A DNA stretch of 64,000 bases from Chondrosia reniformis (Eukaryota > Porifera > Demospongiae > Chondrillida > Chondrillidae): NCBI GenBank assembly GCA_947172415.1, contig OX359196.1:4032501-4096500 (forward strand), in the 5' to 3' direction. Under the pieces are notes generated by a model. It was not told the origin of the DNA and did not search any database. It saw only the letters and a list, made by a program, of their open reading frames with translations. This document shows, one piece after another, positions 47,601 to 57,600 of this stretch. Numbering within the stretch: position 1 is the first letter of the stretch; every line of letters starts with the position of its first letter. The position numbers and the translations under genes are program-made.

Positions 47601-49961
47601 AAGCTCCTCTATATTGCATGGTTTATTGGTTTGCAGTCTAAATATTTACATACGTACACATGTACGTGTATGTGGTGTTAGTGTCAGAGTGTCTGGTTTT
47701 GTTTTATGTTTGTAATTGTTTGTTTGTGTAATGTTATGCTCTTCCTAACTGGACAGCAAGTCTGTGTATCACACTAACTAGGTCTTTTGATGCAACTCTG
47801 TCCTACGTCCCCTGTTGCTGTGGCGACGCTGATCCTGAAGCAGTTCTGGATACCTCCCGTTGCTCCTCTGTCTGTGAGGTGTGTTCTCTCAATGGTCCCG
47901 AAGATTCCCCCTCCAGAGGATCCATGTTTGCAACAGCTTCTGCTACCTTTGTTGAAGTTGATAGTGAGTGTGTCTTTGGTTTCTCCAAGTTTCATTTGTC
48001 ATATGTCATATAATTAAGGTTACATATTTTCTTACTTTAAGTACATAATTGTTATTTACATAATAAGTAGTTTGTATGCTACGTACCAGTGGGTGGGGTC
48101 TGTGTTAGTCAGCTGTATTGAACTACTTTATAGCTGCTTTATACTGCTATAGTGTATGAGAATTGTACAGTTGATTTGAGAGGAAGGCATGAATGGGACA
48201 TTTCTGTGACAGTTGTAGCTGAATGGCAGAGCACTGGTGGTCAAAACCAGTTGCCCTGTTCCCAGCAGTTGCCTCCTTCCTGTTTTCCTCTTCATGATGT
48301 TTGATAATGATTGTGTGTGTATGCTTTGATTATCTCTTCAATAGTCTATGTACTGTACATATATTAGATGCAAAGACTGTCAAACACAATTTATACAGGC
48401 CTTTAGAGTAAGAAGCAGAATATTTTCCCTTAGTAACCCCATATGTATTCAGTGTATCCCAGGAATAAGTGTTTGTGACCAGGAACTAGATTGAAGTATC
48501 AACTTTAACCAAAGCCCATAAACTACTATATATCAAGAACTTAGCCTTAGTTGCTTATTGCTGTTAGCAAATGTACATATTTTGGGAATTTAATATTATA
48601 GAATTGGGAGGGTACATACTGTACGTATATACTTACTTTTTGTGTGCAACCTTATAGAAGCTGATGAGCATATTTGGAGAACAATAGAGGGAAAATTTAA
48701 GACCATTTCAATTGCACCACATATCTGTGCTTCGGCAAAGTATCCTTCTGGCATGGCACCCTATGGACACTTTGGTGACGGTTGTATCAATATCATTTTA
48801 GAAAGTAGTTTGGGCCTCTCAAAGCTCATACCAATAAAGGTACATAGATCTGAGCGAGTATTGTTTTATCAGCTGTAATTTGCTGTTATTTGTAGAGGTT
48901 ATTGAATTGATAAATTACATTCAAATTTAACATGTACGAAGCCTCATCCATATTTGAGACATTAGAAGAATTACAATATTAAATGTAGACCAAAGGAGAC
49001 AATCCTTTAGAATGTGCATCTGACACTTGATTGTAGTTTTTGTTATCTGTTGTCTTAATTTCAGAGTCTATCCACACAAGTTGATGTTATTAAAGCAAAG
49101 GAGTTTGAATTCGATGCATTCCTGCATGTTTCCAAAACGTTTCCACGCTCACGGGGGGTAAGTCCCTTGAATGCAGATACAGAGGATGAAGATGAGAAAA
49201 CAGATAGAATTGCTGCAAAAAAGAAATCAAAGACTTCAAAGCCCTCACTTCCACCCATTCCTTCTGATAAAGACAGTTCCAATTCAGGAACCTTGCCAAA
49301 AGGTGACTATGGTAACAGTCCAAGGCAGCAAACAGGAGGAGAAGGAGGAGGAGGATATGAGGCAGACTGCACAGAAGGTCCTGTAGAGCTGCCACCAGGA
49401 TGCTGGGTTGTTGATGGAGAGGTCACTAATATGTCCAGTATTAAAGTTAGGTCAGAAATGTAGCCTTGTGTGTATGTACACTTTGAGCAAGCTGTCATAA
49501 CGTAAACCTTCTTTGTGGGAACTTCAATACTTCTCTTTACATGTATTGTATATGCATACGTACATATAATAGAATAAGGATTTCTTCTAACTGCATCGAA
49601 CTTATCTATTGAATGGATCATCTTTCGACTTTTAGAGCATCTAAAGATTCAATTTTGTTGTCTCTTCTTGGTTGTCAGACGTTTCAACCCCGAGGGTCTT
49701 CTTCAGTGACTTTAGACGTGCTAAAAGTTGAAAGATGAAATGTACATATGTTGATATTTGTAGCCACAATGGTCATATGACTGTTTTAGCCTGAAGTCAC
49801 TAATTTGATTCCTCCATAGGGTTCACCGCCAGCTGATTAGCGTCTTTGGCTATAAGCCACCCTCTCTTAGCCCAGCAATAGGCAGTGTTGCTATGGAATC
49901 CAAAACCACAGATGCAGGTTCTCCCAACAATGGTTCAGCCGATACAAATGGTGTGCTCTGA
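41700..49961 (+). CDS. CERK-like: Ceramide kinase family protein (CERK/CERKL-like, 744 aa)
   Basis: Ten exons: 41700-42150, 43614-43919, 44707-44835, 44942-45005, 45674-45894, 47390-47561, 47782-47963, 48658-48839, 49065-49450, 49820-49961; 2,235 nt, phases match. The ~120-residue N-terminus is Ser/Asn-rich and unstructured, followed by a PH-like region. The diacylglycerol-kinase catalytic core shows RLFVVINPKSGKGNG (ATP loop), VGVGGDGLFNELMNGLL (GGDG) and GMIPCGHTNTVAHSV. Next come a Cys cluster (CCCGDADP ... CSSVCEVC) matching the ceramide-kinase CXXXCXXC-type motif, APYGHFGDGCINIIL, and the C-terminal CWVVDGEVTNMSSIKVRVHR. An acidic/Lys-rich insert, DTEDEDEKTDRIAAKKKS, precedes the last block. 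Predicted reaction: ceramide + ATP to ceramide-1-phosphate. The ATP site looks intact; CERK versus CERKL cannot be settled. Introns carry U1 snRNA, SINEs and a transposon. Confidence 0.92.
42625..42725 (+). repeat. CCTATAGG-family repeat, copy 8 (partial)
   Basis: CERK intron 1. CTTACATGCTACATCTACTT, a core mutated to CTTATAGGGAAATAAACC, then GAGAGCTTTGGATGAGG. Confidence 0.8.
44113..44273 (+). ncRNA. RNU1: U1 spliceosomal snRNA
   Basis: Matches U1 along its length. The 5' end AACTTACCTGG pairs with 5' splice sites. Stem-loop regions contain CAGATGGTCCAGG and CATTGCACTTCG (the conserved CAUUGCACUYCG of the U1-70K/U1A loops region), GCGATTCCCCCAAACG, GGGGAACTCG, an Sm site AATTTTTGA, and the 3' stem-loop GTGGGGGACTGCGTTCGCG followed by CTATCCCCTG. 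Length is ~161 nt against 164 in human. It lies in sense orientation within intron 2 of the ceramide kinase gene. I did not recognise a PSE or other snRNA promoter upstream. One or a few ends may be off by 1-2 nt. The first bases (TTAACTT instead of ATACTT) differ slightly from consensus. Confidence 0.93.
44455..44640 (-). repeat. CCTATAGG-family repeat, copy 9
   Basis: CERK intron 2, 180 bp after the U1 gene. GAAGGGTGGAATTCCCAG, ATCCTCATCCAAAGCTC, TTTAGTTCCCCTATAGG, AAAATGGTATCTTAGAT. Confidence 0.88.
46455..46493 (+). repeat. tRNA-SINE 5' part, split by transposon insertion
   Basis: TTTATCTCAGTGGTAGAGCAC is an A-box-like SINE start. The copy continues after the inserted element at 47241 with the duplicated GTAGAGCAC and TGTTGGCTAAAGC. 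Confidence 0.65.
46494..47240. mobile_element. 747-bp long-TIR transposon (Mutator-like?) carrying a RecQ fragment
   Basis: Two 98-bp terminal inverted repeats, 46494-46591 and 47143-47240, identical by eye, starting TAGTCTCGTACCCAGACC. They are flanked by a 9-bp target duplication GTAGAGCAC (46485-46493 and 47241-47249). Each TIR also holds an internal palindrome (CTATCTCGCC / GGCGAGATAG). Long TIRs with 9-bp duplications fit the Mutator superfamily; Merlin or others remain possible. The only ORF inside encodes a truncated RecQ helicase on the minus strand; there is no transposase, so it is non-autonomous (Pack-MULE-like). The insertion split a SINE in CERK intron 5. Identical TIRs suggest a recent insertion. 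Confidence 0.88.
46637..47065 (-). CDS. RecQ-like helicase N-terminal fragment inside transposon (142 aa)
   Basis: Starts MEDLSKLALSVLVREAASRL and has the RecQ motif 0/Q-region (FTNVKPQQLEAILAF), Walker A (VSLPTGFGKTLIFAVLP), motif Ia (VVLSPLAALMAEQ) and VSPENLCYNSE, then leaves homology and ends VTLII before the DEAH box. So ATP binding might form, but motifs II-VI, the RQC and HRDC domains are missing; helicase activity is not expected. It lies fully between the two TIRs and its ATG is only 78 bp from the right TIR's inner edge. I infer a captured host gene fragment or a relic of a larger RecQ-bearing element. Confidence 0.85.
   Translation of the reverse strand: MEDLSKLALSVLVREAASRLGFTNVKPQQLEAILAFCGGKDVFVSLPTGFGKTLIFAVLPSLFNTIRRSTTSIIVVLSPLAALMAEQRKKFIPMGVNAEFLGELQLDQQAISRVLQGKHELVLVSPENLCYNSERERVTLII
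48185..48370 (+). repeat. tRNA-derived SINE copy
   Basis: CERK intron 7. A box TGTAGCTGAATGGCAGAGC, a degenerate B box GTTCCCAGC, body with GTTTGATAATGATTG and GCTTTGATTATCTCTTC as in the 24.6-kb copy. Confidence 0.65.
49565..49745 (-). mobile_element. Foldback element copy 2 (GAAGACCC core)
   Basis: CERK intron 9. Terminus TAGAATAAGGATTTCTTC. Arms CATCTTTCGACTTTTAGAGC and CTAAAAGTTGAAAGATG. Core on the minus strand CTGAAGAAGACCCTCGGGG then TTGAAAC (plus 49681-49706). Confidence 0.75.
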
Positions 49962-50264
49962 CTTGAACAGAGGATTCCACATGTGTCTGGTTGAAAGACC
50001 TATTTTTGTATTACCTTTGGATGTGAATATTTTGAGTTTCTTATCTTTTTATTACATTCTCTATTTTCTATATACCTAATTTGATTTGTAAGAGCTGACT
50101 CCGATTTTGTTGATTTCACATTTTCATGTGTGTACTGTGTAAAATGTCAAAGTGATTATTTGGATAATGGTGTGCATATAGAAAAGAAGCAGTTGAAAGT
50201 ATAGAAGAAGAGTACATATAGGAATTTTTTATCACCATTAATTAGTGGAAATGGAAAAAAGTGG

Positions 50265-50440
50265 AAAAAGACACAGATGGATTGCTGTGGCGATTGTAAT
50301 TCAAAGGCAGTCTGCCAGAACACTAGTACTGGTGGCCATTAACAGCTATATACGTATATCCTGGGGTTCGATTCCCAGCGCTAGTGCATCTTTACTTCAT
50401 AATGTGTGAATGCTTACATATGGTATAGATTATCTCCAAT
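50265..50440 (+). repeat. tRNA-derived SINE copy
   Basis: A-box-like TGTAATTCAAAGGCAG, strong B box GGGGTTCGATTCCCAGC at 50363, then TATAGATTATCTCCAAT. It accounts for most of the 49,962-50,633 spacer between CERK and SUOX 3' ends. Confidence 0.7.
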
Positions 50441-50633
50441 AATGCAGTATGTATCTTGTATTCTGCATGTGTTCAGTAATAGCTTCACCATGTAAAACTG
50501 AAAGTGTATCACTATGAATATGATGTATATGGCAAACAAGTTAAATTCACTGCATGACTTGTATAATAAATAAATGTCTAAATAATTTATGCAGTGTATA
50601 TAGTATGCAAATGTATAACATTGTATTTGTAAA

Positions 50634-52684
50634 TTAGTTGTTCAAGGACACCTCAACAGAATGGTACGCATTGTTCCCTAGTCCCCTGAAGTTCCACACA
50701 TTTTCAACGTTTTCAGGTTGTGTATTAGCAGAGGAATCAACAGCCTTGCAGGAAATTCTAATTTTATCCTTCTTTGCCACCTTATCTAAAGGTAAATCTG
50801 CCTCCCAGAGTGTCCAAGCCCATGAGTGGTTATATGCTTGGTCTTGACCTTGCAGAAGAGTCGCTTCATGCCAGGTTTTTCCATCGTCTAAGGTGACGTC
50901 AACCCTCCTCACATTTCGACCGCCTCCGCTATATGCATACCCTTTCACATGTACACTACCGTCATCAGTACTCAATGAACTGCCACTCTTGGGCTCACAG
51001 ATGGCAGATTGCACAGGCATCTCTTGGATTGCACTTACCAAGCTAAAATTGGCAGACTCCATGGTAACGCCTGGGGAAAACACCTTGTAGTCCTTTTGCT
51101 GCCAAAAGCTAGAACTCTCCTCCTTACTGACAATGATTCGAGAAAGCCACTTAACATTGCGTGCGCCAACTGTTCCAGGTACAACTACTCTCAAAGGATA
51201 TCCATGGTCTACAGGGAGAGGCTGATCATTCATTTTATATGCCAACAAAACATCCCCGGATTCACTCAAAGCCTTTTGAACTGGTATGGAAGCACCATAT
51301 GGATCACCAGTTAAATCCTTGTCCAATCCTTCGAACTGAATGTGCCTTATAGAAGGGTCCTTCTTTACTCCGGCATAATCTAAGACATCCAGCAGCTTCA
51401 CACCACTCCACTTTGCGTTCCCAATGGCAGACGCACCCCATGATAGACCTCTAACCAGTTTCACTGCTGACATTTCTGATCTTCTGTTTCCTGCACATTG
51501 AATTGTAGCAGTAACAGAATGCTCCTTGAACTTTGTTTTCAAATCTTCTAAAGTTAACTTGACAGATTTTACTCCTTCGCCTGAAACCTCCAATGAATAC
51601 GTTTTAGGATCTACCTTTGGTACAGGCAAGTGATTTCTCACATAAAAGAGCTCATTGGATGTGTTGTAACTATCAACCAACACCTCCATAGGTGTCTCAG
51701 CATTGAACGGCTTTGATGATTTCACACTAAGTGCTGCATGTCTGTCATCCCATGATTCATTTCGATATGGGTCTGCGGGGTCATCAGAAACCATTTCTTT
51801 GGTTATCTCAAGATTACCAATCCTGAGTTCCTCTAGAAGAGAGTGGGTTTCTTCGGTATCATGTGCAGCATACATTGCCCAAAATGGATCAATAGATTTT
51901 CCGGCAGCCAAAAGAATCTTTGAACCCCCAGGATGGGCCTCAGCAAAGTCTGTAATATCGTAGACTCCGCCTTTGTAGGTAACCCATATTCTTGTATCTT
52001 TAGTGCAGTGTTCAGCAACTTGCTGCTTTGTAAAGTAGGGCAATCCTTTTTCAGTACTCCCAGCATTTATGTTCTGGAGGGAATTTTAAAGGAATGTGCA
52101 TAATTATGTGAAATTGGCATTGAAAAAGATTTTAAGATCTACCTACAGAATCCCAAATCAGATAGTCTGACGAAATAAGACCCTAAACTTACACAATACT
52201 TGTTCCAGTAAGGGTCTAATTTCATCAGCTCAGACTAGCTAGGTCAGGAATTACCCTCAGGTATGCCACAGAGCTAGGAATCTTTAAAAAGAGAATTAAA
52301 CACTATTTCTAATTTAAATTGTCAGCAGATGTTTTATGTATTGTAAGTCTCCTATTTAGCTATATCAGCCTTGTGCTGAAGGGGTTACCGTTATGATAAA
52401 TAATATATATGTCATCCATTTAAATTTTGGAATACATACAGATATTTGTAACAAAGCTATACCTTACTGTCTGCTTGAATGTTGGGTATAATACTTTTTT
52501 GCTTCAACCTCCCATAGTCAACATAGTACAGAAGCCCCAAAGAGACACCTCCAACGACTGCGTACCCTAAAGTAACACATCTTTTGTGTTTGAAAATTCG
52601 AGACGAAAAACTACGTACACCATTCAACAGAAATCTCTTAAACATTAGAAGACCCATCGCAGTAGATGCATACTTGGTGTACAT
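50634..52684 (-). CDS. SUOX: Sulfite oxidase, mitochondrial (553 aa)
   Basis: Two exons: 52463-52684 (ATG at 52684) and 50634-52073 (TAA), 1,662 nt. The N-terminus is a mitochondrial presequence (FKRFLLNGVRSFSSRIFKHK) with a hydrophobic segment GYAVVGGVSLGLLYYV. Then comes a cytochrome b5 domain with heme ligands in AEAHPGGSK and MYAAHDTEE, a hinge, and the oxidoreductase domain with the molybdenum-binding Cys in TIQCAGNRRSEM, WGASAIGNAKWSGVKL and VDHGYPLRVVVPG. The Mo-Co dimerisation domain has VKGYAYSGGGRNVRRVDVT, WEADLP and WNFRGLGNNAYHSV. It oxidises sulfite to sulfate in the intermembrane space, passing electrons to cytochrome c; last step of Cys/Met breakdown. All expected cofactor residues are visible. 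Confidence 0.97.
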
Positions 52685-52987
52685 TTCTTTTAAAGTTCAC
52701 TGTCACGTACGCTCACGTAATATAGACCTCAAAATGTAAGCGCCTGACCTGACCTGACCTGACCCGACCCACTAAGTGACGGAACCTAATGCTGCGCATC
52801 TGTATGGCATCGAACTGTATCGCAATCATATCATGTCCCAAACGATAAAGAAAGATACTATTTAAGTGTATAAATCTAAAAAATCGTTTTGTTGTTGATA
52901 TATGAGGTGTTAATGGATAATACATTGAATACGCCTACGGCGGCCATGTTTTTCAGTCTATAGACTAGTATAGCAAGCGTGATAAGT
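52685..52987. promoter_or_regulatory. Divergent promoter between SUOX and EXPERA-like gene
   Basis: About 300 bp between start codons. Includes a small (CCTGA)n run near 52743-52768 (TGACCTGACCTGACC) and a CACGTACG/CTCACGTA pair near 52705-52718. No TATA box recognised. Confidence 0.5.
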
Positions 52988-54272
52988 ATGACTCGGGATC
53001 TTTCAGTTAGCAGGTTGGGTATATAATTAGTCTCAGATAAACTGCATGATCAGTGTTACTTAGTCATCTGTATCGCTAATTTATCCTTTGTAGGTGGACG
53101 CTTTGTTGGTTCGTAGTGGCTTCAGTAGTGGTGCTATGGGATGCTTCATTCGTGCTACTAAGACCAAGAAGTCTACCCGGGAATGATCTTAATGTATTCT
53201 TTTCACCCTGTAAGTTCAGTTATAACAAGTTTGAAGTTCAATCAGTTTTGAATATGTTTTCGCTTCTGTTACTATTCCAAACTGAAGATAACTTGTACAT
53301 TCAAGCAGACAAGCCATATGGTGACATGGATAATGCTTTTGTCAAGGCCCAATCTTGGTGAGGTGCTGTAGGCTTACATATCATATAGACAAATAATAGG
53401 CTATGAATACGTGGTGCAGAGAGTATATTTCAATTAGAGCAAACATTGTCATATTATTTATGAAAGGATATTGGGCCTTTAAGATCAAAAACCTCACCCA
53501 TCCATGATTCCTGGGGAATACAATGACTTTGAGTAGGTGGAACTGAAATACACTTGATGGGAACCTCCTCTTTAATATAGTACTTATTGGTAGATTAGCT
53601 AATCAAAGCTACATCATATGCCATAGGGATGAGTTCCAAAAGGACAAAAATCTCTTTAGTGCAATCATTTTTTTGAATTAAAAGTTCATAGTGGTATTGT
53701 TATTCATATATTTACAACCTGTACACCTCTAGTCATGTATCAGAGACAAAATGTCTGTATTGACACATTGAAGTTTAACCCTTTAACCGTTATCCATTTA
53801 ATCCATTTAAAATGGTTATGTTTCTTCTTCTTCTTGTACAATTTCTGTTTATATTTTCATATTAAAATGACTCTATGTATAGGCTGAATATTGTTGAAGC
53901 AGTAATGCAGCTGTTGGCAGTTGTATTGGTGAGTATTTTTGACTGATGTTTGTATATGTTTGCTGATTACCAATCACTTTCTGTGTTCAGTTGGTGTCTC
54001 GTAAGCAAAGTGGCCTTATTCTGGCTCTTGTAGTTAGTGTGATGGCATTCTGGAAGACTGTACTCTATATGATACAGTATACACCTTATTGCAAAGACTC
54101 CAAGACCAATCTAGACCACCTGAAGCTGTCTGAATTATTGTTTTTCTTCATTATTCCAAGTGGGGTGTGGCTTGTGGTACCTTTCTTTTGCATTTTGCAT
54201 TTTTCTAAATCTCTAATGAATGCTATTATCATACCAAGAACAGAGGACCAGGAAAAGAAGAAGTTACATTAG
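52988..54272 (+). CDS. Four-TM EXPERA/emopamil-binding-like membrane protein (179 aa)
   Basis: Five exons: 52988-53013, 53094-53209, 53288-53357, 53883-53928, 53991-54272; 540 nt, phases match. TM1 is LCWFVVASVVVLWDASFVLL followed by RPRSLPGNDLNVFFSPY, then NLYIQADKPYGDMDNAF and QSWLNIVEAVMQLLAVVL (TM2), LILALVVSVMAFWKTVLYMI (TM3), and LLFFFIIPSGVWLVVPFFCI (TM4) with a Lys-rich tail KKKLH. The WDxxxVLxRP, D..YGD and NIVEA pattern is what I expect of EXPERA-domain proteins (EBP, TMEM97, TM6SF2), which act as sterol isomerases or ligand-binding chaperones at the ER. The KKxxx-like C-terminus (KKKLH) supports ER retrieval. No conventional EBP catalytic His pair is evident, so enzyme activity is not claimed. 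Confidence 0.72.
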
Positions 54273-54678
54273 GAATGAACTGAACTGAAGACTTTATGAC
54301 TGATTAACTATGATACAGAAAGGATGTACTATCCAAACTATAATTATAGTCTAGTTTTACATTGGATGTGTATTGTTTTGATCAAGACAAGAAAGAATCT
54401 CACAGTATTATTGTGAAAGGTACTGGTATCACCTTACCATGCAAAATTGTGGAACCTACGAGTTAATGATAGTGTAGTGATGAGCAAAGACATAAAATAA
54501 TATAGTGATGATATATGTGTGAAATCGTTATTTAAGCCGTCTGTATGTTGCACTGATTGGATAGAGCATTACAGAAATTGCGGTTTGAACACGACTTGTG
54601 CTACGGAAGTTAAAGGTTATAAAAGATCCGAGCGCTCCGATCTCATCCGCGTTTCGGCTACATACGAGTGTTTACACT

Positions 54679-57600
54679 ATGTATTCAAAATTACTTATTC
54701 TATTGTGTACTTCTTTTACGATTGGAACAGCTCAAGTCTTCATGTACGTAAGCATAGGACTTAGTATTGAAAATGTAGTATTATAGAGAATGGATTACAG
54801 TGCATTTTTGTATTTGTGAGATGCAAGCAATATTGTCTTCTTGCAGAAACATACCGTGTAGGTTGGCAAACAATAATGAGACTTATTATCCTTCAAGAAT
54901 TACATATAATGGATCCTTCGATAAATTTGGAGGTACTTCGGTTTGTGTGTGTTGTGTATTTTTTGAAATTTAAGATGTGTTTCAAATAGGGTTCCTACGA
55001 AGGATTGGAGACTTTTTCAGCAGTCAGCAACAATACTTTTGTACTGCATTAAGTCAATTCGTGGCGAATGGAAATGATAGCGAAATAACTTTTAACGATA
55101 AACAGTGTTCCTTCGGAAGCTGTTTTTACAACAATCAAATATCTACGACGAGCAATATAGCAAGCACTTCAGTGATCGAAATATCAACAGCAATAAGTAG
55201 TTTTATAGCCCAAAGCGACACCGTCAAGACAACTGTATCCTCTTCTGACCGTACTACTTCGCAGCAGGCAGAGCCAACCTCCAGTTTTATTTCTTCTTCC
55301 ATTTCAGTGGATGGTACAAGTCTTTCTAGTGACCACAGCTCTACACTTCATATACTTCCTTCTAGTGACAGTGTTCAGCAATCAAGTCGTCCACCAGTAT
55401 CAACAAGCACTATCTCTAGCACAGATTTACCAATGCCCACTGTGCCTACCATTCGAAATGCTTCCTTTTATGATAGTCTTCTTAACTCGCTCTTTGGACA
55501 AGAAACATCAGAAATCGAGGAGAAAGGATTCATGGTAAGAGTGCATGTGTCTAAATTCAGAACCTATATTTAATCTGTTTATAGTGCTGCCAAGATTAAC
55601 TTTTAAAAAATTCATTTAATTGTCTGATGTCCTCCTGTTTTGGTTTTTAAACACTTGTTTAAAATTGAAAACTGTAACATTTATAATTAGACTTTTTTTA
55701 TTATTGTATACATAACTTGCACCGCGGAGCTGCATTATATGCACACCTGCAATATTAATACATAATTTGTCCTTTGTGTAAATGTAGAACATTGGCAATA
55801 ACATAAATAGGATCTTGGGAGAGTTGGAAAATGAAGAATTTGATAAAGTAAGTGGGTATATACGGTAAAAACCTTAAAATGGTTAAGATATAAGTATCAT
55901 CTTTTACAGTAACCATGAACATGTTACCATACGTGTACACGTGTGCTCATTTCTGCACAGACAAATTTAAACAGCTTGGTAACCACAATTTTACAAGGAA
56001 TGGACCAACTTGCATTGTCTTTAAATGTGATGCCGGGAGGCACAACTCTTCTTGATTTTGGATCTTTTGGTACGACTTCTACAGAGTATATATATATCAT
56101 AAGAAGGTTTATGCGGGGTAAACATGGGAGGTATCTAAGACATGCAGTGACACTTACTGATATGCCTGGAATCATATGAAAGGAAATTGACGTCTCCTTT
56201 TACAATCTCAAACTGATATTAAAAAGCCAGACATTTACTCTTAATGTATTCTCCTGTCTCCTAGTGCAACTGACTATGTATATATAGAAGAAGGGGTATA
56301 AGTCCACCTAATAGGGTTATTATAAAGTGGGGATGCATTAGTCTAGTCTTTTGAATCTGTTTCTTACCTGCTTATAGAGAAACAACAAGTCTTTGTTAAT
56401 ATGTACTATTTGGTAGATTAACGCACCATGCATCCATCTACGTATTTACACACAGGGTGAGAATTCGATTTACTCATAAACGCTAGCTGACATGAAACTG
56501 GTTTTCTTAGACGTTTTGACAACCTACAGTTGCCTTCATCAGTAATAATAAGTATACAAGCACTACTAAGTACAAAAAACAGACAGATAGTGATAGGTCA
56601 CATGAGACATACAATAAAGCATGAACAAGGGGAATAACGGGAAGCACAAGTAAAACAATACATTGAACCTTATTACATAAAGTGACAAGTTGGCAAATTC
56701 AAATAATAGTAAGTGTGATATCAGTCCAATAGGGTGGCATAGATTCCCGGCATTGGGCCCCTTCCCCTATTGAGAGGGGCCTGCTCATGTTGGATATGCC
56801 AGGACTCCAACAAGCAACAGGTCTCTGTGTGGGAGTGGGCATCTATCACCCTGTTCCTTGTCATTACTGATGTAGGCACCGTAGGTTGTTAAAACGTCTA
56901 AAAGAATGTTGGCTAGCATTTACAAGTAAATCAAATTCAGCATGAATCTTCCTAGCTACTCAGGACTTTATAATATACACACAGGCCTAAATATGTGTCT
57001 CAATGAAACACATGCAATAACCTGGATTAAGTTGTAAGTCTAGGAAAGTTATTTTATTCTATACAACACTGGTGTTTCAGGATATGTTTATGATGTTAAA
57101 GAAATCAGTGAATAGATATACAACTTAGGCAAGTGCTCTATAGCATTTCAAAGGAGTTATGGATGAGTGTATATAGTTGGACTACACATGTGTTTCACCT
57201 TTAACTTATTGAGACAAATTTACTGGGCCTGTGTAAAGATGACTGTATATTGGTTACTCATTGTTTTCACAATTATAATTGTATGTATACATACTCAGTG
57301 TGTTTATATCCTTCTGTGCATACAGAACTACAAGTCAGGCATGTGACTGGAGAGCAAAGTGGAGGAGTAGTTGGTATTAGCACTGAAAGTGGCATGATAG
57401 CTCTACCTGAGGAAATATTTTTAAACAGATCTGATGCAAGATTGGCATCGTTTCTGTATAAGTCAATAACCAACCTGCTAACTGACTCAGCCTATGAGTA
57501 GGTAACATGCATATGTATGCATTAGAATTGCTAATGTTTGTACAATCTTGATCATCTATTTTGTGGATATCTGCATATAGATTATGTCATGCACTATTTA

